Assembly (NCBI RefSeq): GCF_002814095.1 | Contig: NZ_CP021913.1 | Location: 2,321,001-2,385,000, forward strand | Length of the DNA: 64,000 nt | Origin: Sagittula sp. P11 | GTDB taxonomy: Bacteria; Pseudomonadota; Alphaproteobacteria; Rhodobacterales; Rhodobacteraceae | Direction: 5' to 3' | Shown: positions 17,264-31,054 of the stretch, one piece after another | Layout of the letters: the number at the start of each line of letters is the position of its first letter | How positions within the stretch are numbered: the stretch's first letter is position 1 | Program-made: the position numbers and the translations under genes | The notes under the pieces: model-generated | The model's input: only the letters and a program-made list of their open reading frames with translations | Database searches by the model: none | What the model was told of the DNA's origin: nothing

Positions 17264-18820
17264 TTACTTCACCCAGACCTCGACCCGCCTGTTCACCTGA
17301 CGCCCCCAGGAGGTGTCGTCGCAGGCCATGGGCATCGCCTCTCCGAAGGCATCGAGGGCCAGTTCCACGCGACTGAGGTCGGCGGTTTCGGCGGTGACCT
17401 CGACAGCGGCCTTCACCGCCTCGGCACGGCGGCGGGCGATGGTCAGGTTGGCATCCGCAGGCCCGGCCCCGTCGGAGAAGCCGACAAACAGCAGCTTGCG
17501 CCCGTCGTAACGCCCGGCCTCCAGATCGTGCGCCAGTTGCAGCACGTTCGAGCGGGACTGCGCATCGAGCCGGGAAGAGCCGGTCTCGAACCGGAAGGAG
17601 GTCGTCAGGCGGCGCATGGGCACCAGCGTGCCGGTCAGGCGCTTGAGCGTGGTCAGGCCGCCCTCTCCCTGCGCGGTGAGGATGGCGTTGGACAGCCGGT
17701 CGCCCTGAAGGTCGGCGCTGATCTCCTCCGCGGCCTGATCGACGAAACCGGCGCGGCGGATGACGATCTGGGCCTGCGGGCTGCGGGTGAAGCGCAGGAA
17801 GTCGCGCGCCAGAGCCGGCAGCCGCCGGGCAGGCACGTAGAGGAAGGCCGGGGCGGTCAGCGGATAGTCCTCGGTCTTCACGGCGCGGCGCGCGGCGCGC
17901 ATCTGGAAGCCGCAAGGCCCCGTGAGGTCCAGCGCCTTGGCGTTGCCGATGTCGGAGAAGCTGGCGAGCCCGATGCCGAATGGATCGCGCGTCACCGCCG
18001 TCGCCAGGGCCGTGTTGGAGCGGTGCCGCCGCGCGGGGCCGAGCGTTGCGCGGGCGGGCTTCAATAAGCGGTCCTCGATGCCCTGCGCGAGGCCGGAGGC
18101 CTCGTCGCGCATGTGCACGGTGATCGGCGCGTCGGGGCCGCCGAAAGCCTGCCAGTTCGACTGGCTGCCGGAGAGGATGGCCACGAGATCGGACATGGAC
18201 AGCGAGTCGACCGGGTTGCCCGGCGCGACGATCGGCACCACCGCGTCGAGGGCCAGGACCGTCGAGCGGGTGGACAGCGTCAGGTCGCCCAGCCCCGCCT
18301 CGCGCGCGCGGCGCGCCTCTTCCCGGCGGATTTCGCGCAGGGCCATGACGATGTCGGCGTCGTCCGCCAGAAGGTCGGCAAAGCCTTCGTCGGTGTTGGA
18401 GACGTGGACGTGGAATCGCCCCACCGTCTTGCCGGTGTCGTCGCTGGTCAGGTCGTAGCGGAAATGGGTGTCGTCGACCTTTGTCCGCTCTGCCGACATG
18501 GCGTTGCGCAGGGCAAAAGCCTCGATAAGGGCGGGCAGGAGGACCCGCCCGATGGTGGCGGAGCCGGAGACCTCGATCTCGGCCACGTAGTCGACAAGGG
18601 AGGGACAGCCGATGCCGGTGCAGCTGACGCCGGAGCCGTCCACCGTCAGCACGCCGAACTGGGTGTCGATGCGGTAGAATTCGCCGTCGAAGCCCAGGAG
18701 GTTGCCGCTCAGCTCGATGGAGCCGTCGCGGGACCGCAGCACGATGTCCTGAGCAAACGCCGAGGCGACCTGCATGAAAAGGAAAAGTGCGGCGAAAACC
18801 GCCGCACGTCTGATCGCCAT
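17264..18820 (-). CDS. Phosphate-binding-type domain fused to OmpA C-terminal domain
   Basis: 518 residues. A signal peptide covers 1-23. Residues about 80-340 resemble a PstS/PBP-like solute-binding domain (SATIGRVLLPALIEAF, VPIVAPGNPVDSLSMSDLVAILSG, FLRFTRSPQAQ). Residues about 395-518 are an OmpA peptidoglycan-binding domain (FRFETGSSRLDAQSRSNV, FVGFSDGAGPADANLTIARRRAEAV, GRQVNRRVEVWV). The protein should sit in the periplasm bound to cell wall. Ligand unknown. It probably shares a transcript with the single-span membrane protein gene 23 bp upstream (18844-19956). I recall similar fusions in Rhodobacteraceae, but their job is not established to my knowledge. Confidence 0.75.
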   Translation of the reverse strand: MAIRRAAVFAALFLFMQVASAFAQDIVLRSRDGSIELSGNLLGFDGEFYRIDTQFGVLTVDGSGVSCTGIGCPSLVDYVAEIEVSGSATIGRVLLPALIEAFALRNAMSAERTKVDDTHFRYDLTSDDTGKTVGRFHVHVSNTDEGFADLLADDADIVMALREIRREEARRAREAGLGDLTLSTRSTVLALDAVVPIVAPGNPVDSLSMSDLVAILSGSQSNWQAFGGPDAPITVHMRDEASGLAQGIEDRLLKPARATLGPARRHRSNTALATAVTRDPFGIGLASFSDIGNAKALDLTGPCGFQMRAARRAVKTEDYPLTAPAFLYVPARRLPALARDFLRFTRSPQAQIVIRRAGFVDQAAEEISADLQGDRLSNAILTAQGEGGLTTLKRLTGTLVPMRRLTTSFRFETGSSRLDAQSRSNVLQLAHDLEAGRYDGRKLLFVGFSDGAGPADANLTIARRRAEAVKAAVEVTAETADLSRVELALDAFGEAMPMACDDTSWGRQVNRRVEVWVK

Positions 18821-18843
18821 GAAGGTCCTCGTCCGGCTTGCCG

Positions 18844-19956
18844 CTACCTCGCGGCGATTGTCAGGTCTTCGACGAGGTTTTTCAACACAAGAAAGTCACC
18901 GGAACTTGTGCAGTCGGGCATGTCGAGCGTCAGGTTGCGGGTCCGCAGCTTGGCGTCGCCCCGCAGTTCGAGCGTCTGCGCCTCGACCGGCTGGTTGCAG
19001 TTGGTTGCGGTGATCTCTGCCTCGACGGTCAGGTGCACGTCGCCGCTGCGCTGTGCCGTGCCGGTGGGGAAGGAATAGACCTCCGCCCGCAGGGCATCGG
19101 GTGCATCGGAATGGCCGAGCACCGTCATGAAACCGCCGTTGCCCTTCGCGGCAGAGCCGAGGTCGCCTGCCGCGCCGGACCAGACGTGGCCGGGGCCGAA
19201 GTAGTCCTCGGTGAATTCGCGGGCGTGCAGGCCAAGACCGGCATCGCCTTTCCACTGCACCACAACGCGGTCGTAGAACGGCAGGGAAGACACCTCGGTC
19301 ATCGCGGTGGCGCCGTCGCCGGAGGCGAAGCTGGCGATGAAGAGGGCGTTTTCCGCCAGCGCCGGAACGGTCACGTTCAGGGTGCCGTCAGAGTCGGTCA
19401 CATCGGTGAACATCATGCCGTGATGATGCAGGGTTACGCGCTCCGATGCGTTGCAGGGGGCGGAGAGCGTGAGGTCCACCATCGCGCCGGCGGTCGCAGC
19501 GGCTGTCATGGAGATGTCGCAGGACGCCACGGGGGCCGGTTCCCGCGAGGGGGCGGGGAGGGTTTCCATGTCGCGGTCATCGGCGGCGGCAAAGGTGATC
19601 ACTGCCTCCGCTTCCACCTCGGGCTCAGGGGCGCGGGGTGCCATCGCCGGGATTCCGGTCATGACACCGGGCATCGCGGCAACAGCGGGGGCGGCGACAA
19701 GCGTCACGGGGGCCGGGCTGGTGGTGCCCATGTCCTCGGCCAGCGGGGAGCGCGCGGCGCCGATGTTGCCGGAGGATGTGGGGGTCACGCCGGTCACAGC
19801 GATCTGCTGCCCGGTGGGGGCCAGCGCCTGCTGTTGTCCGGGCAGGGCCACGCCGTACTGCATGATGTAGCCGATCCCCAGCGCACAACACAGGGTGACG
19901 CCGCCAAGCACGAGGCTCTTCTTGTGGTTTTTCGTCAGTTCCAGCAGCTTGGACAT
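18844..19956 (-). CDS. Single-span membrane protein of unknown function
   Basis: 370 residues from the ATG at 19954-19956, after AGGAGCCAAGGA. A basic cytoplasmic start (MSKLLELTKNHKKS) and one membrane helix at about 15-35 (LVLGGVTLCCALGIGYIMQY) lead to a long Ala/Pro/Thr-rich linker (about 40-130) and a beta-rich periplasmic C-terminal half (VDLTLSAPCNASERVTLHHHGMMF ... LSDGTLNVTVPALAENALF-like Ig features). Cysteines in the distal half (CDIS, APCNAS, CNQP, PDCTSSG) suggest disulfides. It is the first gene of a pair with the PBP-OmpA gene and lies next to secA. Not recognised beyond that. Confidence 0.65.
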   Translation of the reverse strand: MSKLLELTKNHKKSLVLGGVTLCCALGIGYIMQYGVALPGQQQALAPTGQQIAVTGVTPTSSGNIGAARSPLAEDMGTTSPAPVTLVAAPAVAAMPGVMTGIPAMAPRAPEPEVEAEAVITFAAADDRDMETLPAPSREPAPVASCDISMTAAATAGAMVDLTLSAPCNASERVTLHHHGMMFTDVTDSDGTLNVTVPALAENALFIASFASGDGATAMTEVSSLPFYDRVVVQWKGDAGLGLHAREFTEDYFGPGHVWSGAAGDLGSAAKGNGGFMTVLGHSDAPDALRAEVYSFPTGTAQRSGDVHLTVEAEITATNCNQPVEAQTLELRGDAKLRTRNLTLDMPDCTSSGDFLVLKNLVEDLTIAAR

Positions 19957-20098
19957 TCCTTGGCTCCTGTCCTTTAGGGTCGGGGACGAAAATCGCTCGG
20001 AAACGTGGCCATCGTTGGGCTGCAAGGCGGACAGATCGCGGCGTTTCACCTATTTGGCGAAAAAATTAAGGAATTGTCACGGGATAATGCAAGAAACG

Positions 20099-20129
20099 AA
20101 GGGGTGCCCGTGGGTCACGGACACCCCTT
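20099..20129 (-). terminator. Terminator after secA
   Basis: AAGGGGTG (20099-20106) pairs with CACCCCTT (20122-20129), an inner CCGTG pairs with CACGG, and the loop is GGT. On the minus strand it is followed by CGTTTC. It is 23 bp beyond the secA stop codon and nearly symmetrical. Confidence 0.7.
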
Positions 20130-20151
20130 TCTTAACCATTTGCGACTCGGG

Positions 20152-22878
<2,727 letters not shown>

Positions 22879-23048
22879 GCCTGGTTACCTGTTCCCGGTT
22901 TCGTGTGCGGCATCTGCTTGCCCGCCTCGTACCGAGCCCATATGACAGGCTAGGAGACCGGCCACGCAGGGCCCTTGCGGCATGTAGTCGGCAGGCCGGA
23001 AAGTGTCAACGCCGCCCGCTATCACGGGACAGGCATCAGGAGGACGGT

Positions 23049-24038
23049 ATGTCTAAAACCACGCAAGGTCGGGTCACTCTCACGCTCAGCACGGCGCTGC
23101 TTGCGCTGACGTTGGCGATGCCCGCGGCGGCGGAAAGCGCCGGACAGGGAGAGGAAACCACGACCGAAGGCCACTCGATGGATGCGACCGGGCAGGGCTC
23201 CGGCATGATGGCCGAAGGCGCGGCCGCTGAAGAGCCGGCCGAGGAGGCCGCCCCGTTCACCGCCGAAGACCTCGGGCGGGTCGTGGCGACGGTGGGCGGC
23301 ACCGACATCACCGTCGGTCACATGATGGTCGCCAAGGCCAGCCTACCGCAGCAGTACCAGCAGATCCCCGACGCCCAGCTCTGGGACGGACTGCTGCAGC
23401 AGCTGATCCAGCAGGAGGTCCTCTCGCAGTCCAAGGACGCCGAGGAGACCGACCTCGTCCGGCTGTCGATGGAGAACGAGCGCCGCTCGCTGCTGGCGGC
23501 TGTGGCGATCACCACCGTGGCAGACCGCGCCGTGACCGAGGAAGAGGTGCTTGCGATCTACCAGCGCGACTACGTCGACGTGGAGCAGGGCAAGGAATAC
23601 AACGCCTCGCACATCCTTCTGGAAACCAAGGAGGCCGCCGAGGAAGTGCTGGCCGAGGTCAAGGGCGGTGCCGACTTCGCCACCGTCGCGCGCGAGAAGT
23701 CGACCGGCCCCTCCGGCCCCAACGGCGGCTCGCTGGGCTGGTTCGGTGCCGGCATGATGGTGGAGCCCTTCCAGGTCGCGGTTGAATCGCTTGCCCCCGG
23801 CGACGTCACCGGCCCGGTGGAGACCCAGTTCGGCTGGCACGTCATCAAGCTGAACGAGACGCGGACCCAGGAAGCGCCGGAGCTCGAGACGGTGCGCGCG
23901 GAAATCGTGCAGCAGATCCAGCAGGATAAGGTAGAAGAACACATCGACTCGCTGATGCGGCAGATGGACGTCACCCGGATGCCGCAGGGCACCGTCGATC
24001 CGTCGATCCTGTCCGAGACGCAGCTTCTGGAGAACTGA
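23049..24038 (+). CDS. PpiC/parvulin-type peptidyl-prolyl isomerase, exported
   Basis: 329 residues from the ATG at 23049 with an AGGAGGACGGT site. The signal peptide covers about 1-29. An acidic, Met/Gly-rich linker (30-75) is followed by a SurA-like N-terminal helical region (IPDAQLWDGLLQQLIQQEVL) and a parvulin domain at about 175-270 (ASHILLETKEAAEEVL, GPNGGSLGWFGAGMMVEPF, TQFGWHVIKL). It should catalyse prolyl isomerisation of periplasmic proteins. argJ starts 2 bp after its stop codon, so the two are co-transcribed although functionally unrelated. Confidence 0.88.
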   Translation: MSKTTQGRVTLTLSTALLALTLAMPAAAESAGQGEETTTEGHSMDATGQGSGMMAEGAAAEEPAEEAAPFTAEDLGRVVATVGGTDITVGHMMVAKASLPQQYQQIPDAQLWDGLLQQLIQQEVLSQSKDAEETDLVRLSMENERRSLLAAVAITTVADRAVTEEEVLAIYQRDYVDVEQGKEYNASHILLETKEAAEEVLAEVKGGADFATVAREKSTGPSGPNGGSLGWFGAGMMVEPFQVAVESLAPGDVTGPVETQFGWHVIKLNETRTQEAPELETVRAEIVQQIQQDKVEEHIDSLMRQMDVTRMPQGTVDPSILSETQLLEN

Positions 24039-24040
24039 GA

Positions 24041-25258
24041 ATGCCGCCGAAGTCCCCGCTTGCCCCGGAAACCTTTCCGGACCTTCCCGTCATCGCGGGC
24101 GTGCGCCTGTCTGCCGTTGCGGCAGGGGTGAAATACAAGAACCGCACCGACGTGATGCTGGCCGTGCTCGATCCGGGCTCGGTCGTGGCGGGGGTCTTCA
24201 CCCGCTCGGCGACGCGCTCCGCCCCGGTCCTCGACTGCCAGGCCAAGCTGGCGGGCGAGGGCGGTGAAGGTGCTGCGATCCTCGTGAACTCCGGCAACTC
24301 CAACGCCTTCACGGGCCGGGCCGGCGACGGCTCGGTCGCGGCCATATGCGCGGCGGTCTCCGCCGCCACCGGCCTCCCGGCGGAACGCGTCTTTACCGCC
24401 TCGACCGGCGTGATCGGCGTCCCGCTGCCTCATGACCGCATCATCGCGAAGCTCGACGAGGCGGTCTCCGCCCTCTCGGCAGAGGGCATCTCCGACGCGG
24501 CGGCGGCCATCATGACCACCGACACCTTCCCCAAGGGCGCTTCTGCCGAGGTTTCGGTGGGCGGCAAGACCGTGAAGATCGCCGGGATCGCCAAGGGCTC
24601 CGGCATGATCGCGCCCGACATGGCGACCATGCTGGTCTACATGTTCACCGATGCGAAGATCGGCCGCGCCGACCTGCAGAAAATCGTGTCTGAGGCCAAC
24701 GCCCGCACCTTCAACAACATCACCGTGGACAGCGACACCTCCACCTCCGACTCCCTTATCATGGGGGCCACCGGGGCCTCCGGCGTCGATGTGACCGGCA
24801 ATGCCGACTTCGCTGCGGCGGTGGAGGACGTGATGCGCGACCTCGCCCACCAGGTGGTCCGCGACGGCGAGGGCGCCACCAAGTTCGTGACTGTCACCGT
24901 GACGGGTGCGGCCACCGACGCCGACGCCCGCACGCATGCCCTGTCCATCGCCAACTCGCCGCTGGTCAAGACCGCCATCGCAGGTGAGGACCCGAACTGG
25001 GGCCGCATCGTGATGGCCGTTGGCAAGTCCGGCGCCGCCGCGGACCGCGACCGGCTGACCATCCGCTTCGGCGATGTGCTTGTCGCGGAAAAGGGCTGGG
25101 TCGCCGAAAGCTATGCCGAGGAACAAGGTGCGGCGGTGATGAAGCAGGCAGAGATCCCGATCAATGTGGACATCGGTCTGGGCACCGGCACCGCCACCGT
25201 CTGGACCTGCGACCTGACCCACGGCTACATCACCATCAACGCCGATTACCGCTCGTAA
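24041..25258 (+). CDS. argJ: Bifunctional ornithine acetyltransferase/N-acetylglutamate synthase ArgJ
   Basis: 405 residues. It transfers acetyl from N-acetylornithine to glutamate in cyclic arginine biosynthesis; many members also use acetyl-CoA. The self-cleavage site is in KGSGMIAPDMATML, with T196 as the nucleophile that becomes the N-terminus of the beta chain. NSGNSNAFTG and TSTSDSLIMGATG are also typical. The ATG follows the PpiC stop codon by 2 bp. Confidence 0.96.
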   Translation: MPPKSPLAPETFPDLPVIAGVRLSAVAAGVKYKNRTDVMLAVLDPGSVVAGVFTRSATRSAPVLDCQAKLAGEGGEGAAILVNSGNSNAFTGRAGDGSVAAICAAVSAATGLPAERVFTASTGVIGVPLPHDRIIAKLDEAVSALSAEGISDAAAAIMTTDTFPKGASAEVSVGGKTVKIAGIAKGSGMIAPDMATMLVYMFTDAKIGRADLQKIVSEANARTFNNITVDSDTSTSDSLIMGATGASGVDVTGNADFAAAVEDVMRDLAHQVVRDGEGATKFVTVTVTGAATDADARTHALSIANSPLVKTAIAGEDPNWGRIVMAVGKSGAAADRDRLTIRFGDVLVAEKGWVAESYAEEQGAAVMKQAEIPINVDIGLGTGTATVWTCDLTHGYITINADYRS

Positions 25259-25280
25259 TCCACCGAACCGGCGCCCGCTC

Positions 25281-25332
25281 CTTCATCTTGGCCGAAATAC
25301 CTCGGACTCGTGGGGGGCTGGCCCCCCACGAG
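25281..25332 (+). repeat. Intergenic repeat unit plus 12-bp hairpin
   Basis: The core at 25281-25305 (CTTCATCTTGG, CCG, AAATACCTCGG) is followed after one base by a perfect inverted repeat: 25307-25318 with 25321-25332. It fills the argJ-mutT gap and may act as a terminator or mRNA stabiliser for argJ. It is the only single (unpaired) copy in the window. Confidence 0.75.
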
Positions 25333-25356
25333 CCTGCGCCAAAGGGAGCGCCGCCC

Positions 25357-25755
25357 ATGAAGATCGTCCTCGTTTCCGCCGTAGCCCTCATCGATCCCGA
25401 CGGGCGCGTGCTGCTCGCACAGCGCCCTGAGGGCAAGTCGATGGCCGGCCTCTGGGAATTTCCCGGCGGCAAGGTCGAACCCGGCGAAACGCCGGAGGCT
25501 GCCCTGATCCGCGAACTTCAGGAGGAACTGGGGATCGAGACCTGGGACAGCTGCCTTGCGCCTCTGACCTTCGCCTCTCACACCTACGAGACTTTCCACC
25601 TGCTGATGCCGCTGTTCGCCTGCCGGAAATGGAAGGGCGTGGTGCAGGGCAAGGAGAACCAGGCGCTGAAGTGGGTGCGGGCGCAGCAGCTGAAGGATTA
25701 CCCCATGCCCCCGGCCGATATCCCGCTGATTCCGATTCTCCGCGACTGGTTGTAA
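25357..25755 (+). CDS. mutT: MutT-type Nudix hydrolase (8-oxo-dGTP diphosphatase family)
   Basis: 132 residues from the ATG at 25357, after AAAGGGAG. The Nudix box runs from GGKVEPGETPEA to RELQEELGI at about residues 37-60 with R52, E53, E56 and E57 in place. The opening VSAVALIDPDGRVLLAQRPEGKSMAGLWEFPGGK matches MutT enzymes that remove 8-oxo-dGTP from the nucleotide pool. It lies after the repeat that follows argJ. Confidence 0.88.
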   Translation: MKIVLVSAVALIDPDGRVLLAQRPEGKSMAGLWEFPGGKVEPGETPEAALIRELQEELGIETWDSCLAPLTFASHTYETFHLLMPLFACRKWKGVVQGKENQALKWVRAQQLKDYPMPPADIPLIPILRDWL

Positions 25756-25937
25756 GGTTCCGGTTTGTCCACAGGTTAAGGTGGATTTTCGGTATGAAAG
25801 TTGAAAAATTCACCTAATCGTTTCCTGCGTGCACAATAAACCCGCGGAAACGTGTCATTTCTGTGACTTTAGAAGATAGTAATTTTGTCCGGTTACGGTA
25901 TATTCGGCTGGGTCATCTGTGTCTGGGAGGATTTGAC

Positions 25938-26078
25938 ATGCTGAAGACGATCACGATCGGAAACTACATTTCCGTCCAGGGTATGCTTGAACAGCAACTG
26001 CCCGACGGTCGGATGTCGGTACGCGTAGGTAACACGGTCTACACGGGACACCCCGTGATGGGCAAAGCCGCCGCCTGA
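25938..26078 (+). CDS. Conserved 46-residue small protein
   Basis: 46 residues starting MLKTITIGNYISVQG, with an optimal GGGAGG site at 25925-25930 and a strong terminator 50 bp after its stop codon. It stands as a single-gene transcription unit. The sequence is mainly beta-type (VSVRVGN-like strand, TVYTGHPV), soluble, with no cysteine and no membrane span. I believe similar small proteins exist in other Rhodobacteraceae, but no function is known to me. The 180 bp upstream are unusually A/T-rich for this window and contain a TATATT -10-like element near 25901. Confidence 0.65.
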   Translation: MLKTITIGNYISVQGMLEQQLPDGRMSVRVGNTVYTGHPVMGKAAA

Positions 26079-26127
26079 CGACGGCTTGGTGACAGCGCCC
26101 TTCGGGGTGACTTTATGCGATTGGCGA

Positions 26128-26160
26128 AAAGGCTCCCGTTTGTTCGGGGGCCTTTCGTTC
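26128..26160 (+). terminator. Intrinsic-type terminator after the 46-residue gene
   Basis: An 11-bp stem (26128-26138 with 26145-26155, one T-G pair), loop TTTGTT, followed by CGTTCTTTC. It convergently faces the infB terminator at 26208. Confidence 0.8.
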
Positions 26161-26207
26161 TTTCAGGCCATCGGCAACGCGCAATCGTCCGCCTGGGAAC
26201 AAAGGAA

Positions 26208-26237
26208 AAGGCCGCAACCCGGGTGGGTCGCGGCCTT
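26208..26237 (-). terminator. Terminator after infB
   Basis: AAGGCCGC (26208-26215) pairs with GCGGCCTT (26230-26237), with further inner pairing around a GGGT loop. On the minus strand it is followed by TTCCTTTG. It lies 26 bp beyond the infB stop codon. Confidence 0.75.
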
Positions 26238-26262
26238 GTTCATGTCTTGGGTGCGTCCGGGA

Positions 26263-28773
26263 TCAGTCCAGCGTACGCACGATCTCTTCACGCTCGAAGA
26301 TCTCGATGACGTCCTGCGGGCGGATGTCGTCGTAGTTCTCGAACGCCATGCCGCATTCCTGGCCGGAGATGACCTCGGCCACCTCGTCCTTGAAGCGCTT
26401 GAGCGTCTTCAGCGTGCCCTCGTGGATCACCACGTTGTCGCGCAGGAGGCGGACACCGGCAGAGCGGCGTGCCACCCCTTCGGTGACCAGACAGCCCGCG
26501 ACCTTGCCGACGTTGGAGACCTTGAAGACCTCCTTGATCTCGGCGTAGCCGATGAAGTTCTCGCGCACTTCGTTGGACAGCAGGCCGGAGGCCGCCTTCT
26601 TCACGTCGTCCACGAGGTCGTAGATCACCGAGTAGTAGCGGATCTCCACGCCCTTCTGGTTCGCGGCATTCCGCGCCGGTGCGTTGGCACGGACGTTGAA
26701 GCCGATGACCGGGCAGCCCGACGCTTCGGCAAGGCCGACGTCGGTTTCGGTGATGGCGCCGACACCCGAGTGCAGCACGCGCACGCGCACCTCGTCGTTG
26801 CCGATCTTCTCCATCGCCTGAACGATCGCCTCGGCAGAGCCCTGAACGTCCGCCTTAACAAGGATCGGCAGTTCGGAGACGTTCTCGTCGTCCTTGGCCT
26901 TCTGCAGAAGCTGGTCCAGCGTGGTCGCTGCACCGGCGGCTGCGCGCTTCTCCTTGGCGGCGTGGGCACGGTATTCCGCGATCTCGCGGGCCTGTGCTTC
27001 GGTTTCCGTCACGTTGAGCACGTCGCCGGCTTCGGGTGTGCCGTTGAGGCCCAGGACCTCGACAGGCACGGAGGGGCCGGCTTCCTTCACGCGTTCGCCC
27101 TTGTCGTTGATGAGCGCACGGACCTTGCCGTACTGCTCGCCCACGACGAAGATGTCGCCCTGCTTCAGCGTGCCCTTCTGCACCAGAACGGTGGCCACGG
27201 GGCCACGGCCCACGTCGAGCTGCGCTTCGATCACGGCGCCTTCGGCGGCACGGTTCGGGTTGGCCTTCAGCTCGAGGATCTCGGCCTGAAGCGCGATGGC
27301 TTCGAGCAGCTGATCCAGGCCCTGGCCGGTATGCGCCGAAACCTCGACGTCCTGCACGTCACCGGACATCTCTTCCACCACGACTTCGTGCTGGAGAAGG
27401 TCGGTGCGCACCTTGGTCGGGTTCGCGGAATGCTTGTCGACCTTGTTGATCGCCACGATCATCGGGACACCCGCCGCTTTCGCGTGGGAGATCGCCTCGA
27501 CCGTCTGCGGCATCACGGCGTCATCCGCCGCAACCACCAGCACGACGATGTCCGTCACCTGTGCACCACGGGAGCGCATGGAGGTGAAGGCGGCGTGGCC
27601 CGGGGTGTCGAGGAACGACAGCACCTGGCCGTCTTTCGTCGTCACCTGGTAGGCGCCGATGTGCTGGGTGATCCCGCCGGCTTCGCCGGAGGTCACGTTG
27701 GTCTGACGGATCGCGTCGAGCAGCGAGGTCTTGCCGTGGTCGACGTGGCCCATGATCGTGATGACCGGCGGACGCGGCAGAAGATCTTCTTCCTTGTCCT
27801 CGACCGATGCGATCACGTCCTCGACGTCGGAATCGGAGACGCGGGTCACGCGGTGGCCGAATTCCTCGATGATGAGTTCGGCGGTGTCCGCGTCGATCGA
27901 CTGGTTCTGCGTCGCCATGATGCCGGACTGCATGAGCGCCTTCACCACGTCTGCCACGCGCTCCGCCATGCGGTTCGCGAGTTCGGCGACGGTGATCGCC
28001 TCGGGCAGCTTGACGTCGCGCACGACCTTCTCGCGGTTCTGCTGGCCGCCCATCGCCTTCTGGCGCTGGCGTTCCTGCTTGCGCTTCATCGCGGCGAGCG
28101 ACTTCTGACGGCCACCCTCGCCACCGGAAAGCGCCTGGTTCAGGGTCAGCTTGCCCGAGCGGCGACCGGAATCGTCGCGGCCACGGCCACGGCCGCGGTC
28201 GTCGTTCTCGTTCTCGCGGCGGGCCGGCGGGGCCTTGTCCTTGACGTCGCGCGCCTTGCGGGCGGGCTCGCCTTCGGCGGGCGCGGGCTGGGCAGCGGCC
28301 TGAGCGGCGGCTTTCGCCTTGCGCTCTTCGGCTTCCTTCGCCTCGCGGACCTTGCGGGCCTCGTCTTCCGCCTTGCGGCGCAGGGCTTCTTCGGCCTCGC
28401 GCTGCTCGCGTTCCTTCTGTTCCTTTTCGGCGCGGAGGCGCTCACGCTCTTCGGCGCGGGCTTTTTCCTCTTCTTCGCGCTTGGCCTGTTCGTCGGCCTC
28501 GCGGGCCTTCGCGGCCTGAAGCGCCTTCAGGCGGCGCTCCATCTCTGCATCGGTAATGCCGGCCGGCCGCTTGCCCGAGCCGCCCACAGGGCCACCCTTG
28601 CCGCCGCCTGCGCCGGCTGCCGCACCGGCACCCGGCTTCGGCACCACAACGCGCTTGCGCTTGGTTTCCACCACGACGTTCTTGGTGCGTCCATGGCTGA
28701 AGCTCTGCTTCACGCTGCCGGACCGGCCGCCACCACGAACCCCCAGGGTTTTCTTGCCGTCGTTATCGCTCAT
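26263..28773 (-). CDS. infB: Translation initiation factor IF-2
   Basis: 836 residues from the ATG at 28771-28773 (a TTG one codon earlier is possible but has no advantage). A long charged, coiled-coil-like N-terminal region (about 1-330, rich in [20 protein letters not shown] repeats) precedes the GTPase: [15 protein letters not shown] (G1), DTPGHAAF (G3) and AINKVDK (G4), then the fMet-tRNA-binding C-terminal domains. It brings initiator tRNA to the 30S subunit. Last gene of rimP-nusA-ylxR-infB, 9 bp after ylxR. Confidence 0.97.
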   Translation of the reverse strand: MSDNDGKKTLGVRGGGRSGSVKQSFSHGRTKNVVVETKRKRVVVPKPGAGAAAGAGGGKGGPVGGSGKRPAGITDAEMERRLKALQAAKAREADEQAKREEEEKARAEERERLRAEKEQKEREQREAEEALRRKAEDEARKVREAKEAEERKAKAAAQAAAQPAPAEGEPARKARDVKDKAPPARRENENDDRGRGRGRDDSGRRSGKLTLNQALSGGEGGRQKSLAAMKRKQERQRQKAMGGQQNREKVVRDVKLPEAITVAELANRMAERVADVVKALMQSGIMATQNQSIDADTAELIIEEFGHRVTRVSDSDVEDVIASVEDKEEDLLPRPPVITIMGHVDHGKTSLLDAIRQTNVTSGEAGGITQHIGAYQVTTKDGQVLSFLDTPGHAAFTSMRSRGAQVTDIVVLVVAADDAVMPQTVEAISHAKAAGVPMIVAINKVDKHSANPTKVRTDLLQHEVVVEEMSGDVQDVEVSAHTGQGLDQLLEAIALQAEILELKANPNRAAEGAVIEAQLDVGRGPVATVLVQKGTLKQGDIFVVGEQYGKVRALINDKGERVKEAGPSVPVEVLGLNGTPEAGDVLNVTETEAQAREIAEYRAHAAKEKRAAAGAATTLDQLLQKAKDDENVSELPILVKADVQGSAEAIVQAMEKIGNDEVRVRVLHSGVGAITETDVGLAEASGCPVIGFNVRANAPARNAANQKGVEIRYYSVIYDLVDDVKKAASGLLSNEVRENFIGYAEIKEVFKVSNVGKVAGCLVTEGVARRSAGVRLLRDNVVIHEGTLKTLKRFKDEVAEVISGQECGMAFENYDDIRPQDVIEIFEREEIVRTLD

Positions 28774-28782
28774 CAAACGTCT

Positions 28783-29430
28783 TCATCCTTTCCGGCGGGT
28801 TTCGCCGCCGCGAGCCGCTTTCGCGTCCATCGGTTCGGGCGCAACGCGGAGTCCTTTCAAGCGCATGGCTTCCTCTACAATACGCGGCACGAGTCCGCCA
28901 GAGCCAAGCGCGGCGTGTATAACAGTTTGTCGACCGAAGGCCGCGCCCAACTCGTCCGCGGTCAGCCAGCCGATATATCGCCCGCCGTAAGGCGTGCTCA
29001 ATTTCGTTTTGCCCCGGCCAGAGCCGTCTTCGGCCTGGATCAGGACAGAGGCCTCCTCCATCTGGAGCATGGCCTTCACCTTCTCGTAACCCGCTATGGC
29101 TTCCCCCGATTTGCGGGCCAGCGAGATCAGGTCGATCACGCGTCGGGCCAGCATCTGTTCGAGAAGATCCGCCAGGCCGTCAGGAACCTGAACGGGTTGC
29201 TTCGCGGCGCGGGAGAAAAGGCCCTTCTTAACGGCTTTTTCCAGCGCGGCGCGGTCAGCAGAGACATATAGGCCTCTTCCGGGCAATTTTCCAGCCAGAT
29301 CGGGCACAATCCTTCCGTCGGGGCCCGCGACAAAGCGCACGAGCCCGTTCTTCGGTTGCACTTCGCCCGTGGCGATGCACTTCCGTTCAGGTCCGTCTTC
29401 GCGGTTGGTGTCGCGGCCCCCTCGGGTCAA
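28783..29430 (-). CDS. YlxR/DUF448 RNA-binding protein with C-terminal L7Ae-like domain
   Basis: 215 residues. The start is a TTG at 29428-29430 with GAGGAG 7 bp before it. No later ATG precedes the family motif RKCIATGE, which normally sits near residue 16, so TTG is preferred. Residues 1-90 form the DUF448 (YlxR) fold (GLVRFVAGPDGRIVPDLAGKLPGRGLYV); residues about 95-200 resemble an L7Ae-type RNA-binding domain (DLISLARKSGEAIAGYEKV). In many bacteria these two are separate genes between nusA and infB. It probably binds RNA or ribosomes; the exact role is unsettled. Confidence 0.85.
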   Translation of the reverse strand: MTRGGRDTNREDGPERKCIATGEVQPKNGLVRFVAGPDGRIVPDLAGKLPGRGLYVSADRAALEKAVKKGLFSRAAKQPVQVPDGLADLLEQMLARRVIDLISLARKSGEAIAGYEKVKAMLQMEEASVLIQAEDGSGRGKTKLSTPYGGRYIGWLTADELGAAFGRQTVIHAALGSGGLVPRIVEEAMRLKGLRVAPEPMDAKAARGGETRRKG

Positions 29431-29434
29431 TCGC

Positions 29435-31051
<1,617 letters not shown>

Positions 31052-31054
31052 CTC

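Noticed and set aside
22905..23048. Longer N-terminus for the PpiC protein
   Set aside because: The in-frame extension is Arg-rich and would bury the clear signal peptide; AGGAGG precedes the ATG at 23049.
26086..29271. Very long plus-strand open frame antisense to infB and ylxR
   Set aside because: It has no ribosome-binding site or family features, and is explained by high GC with the real codon pattern on the minus strand (IF-2 GTPase motifs).
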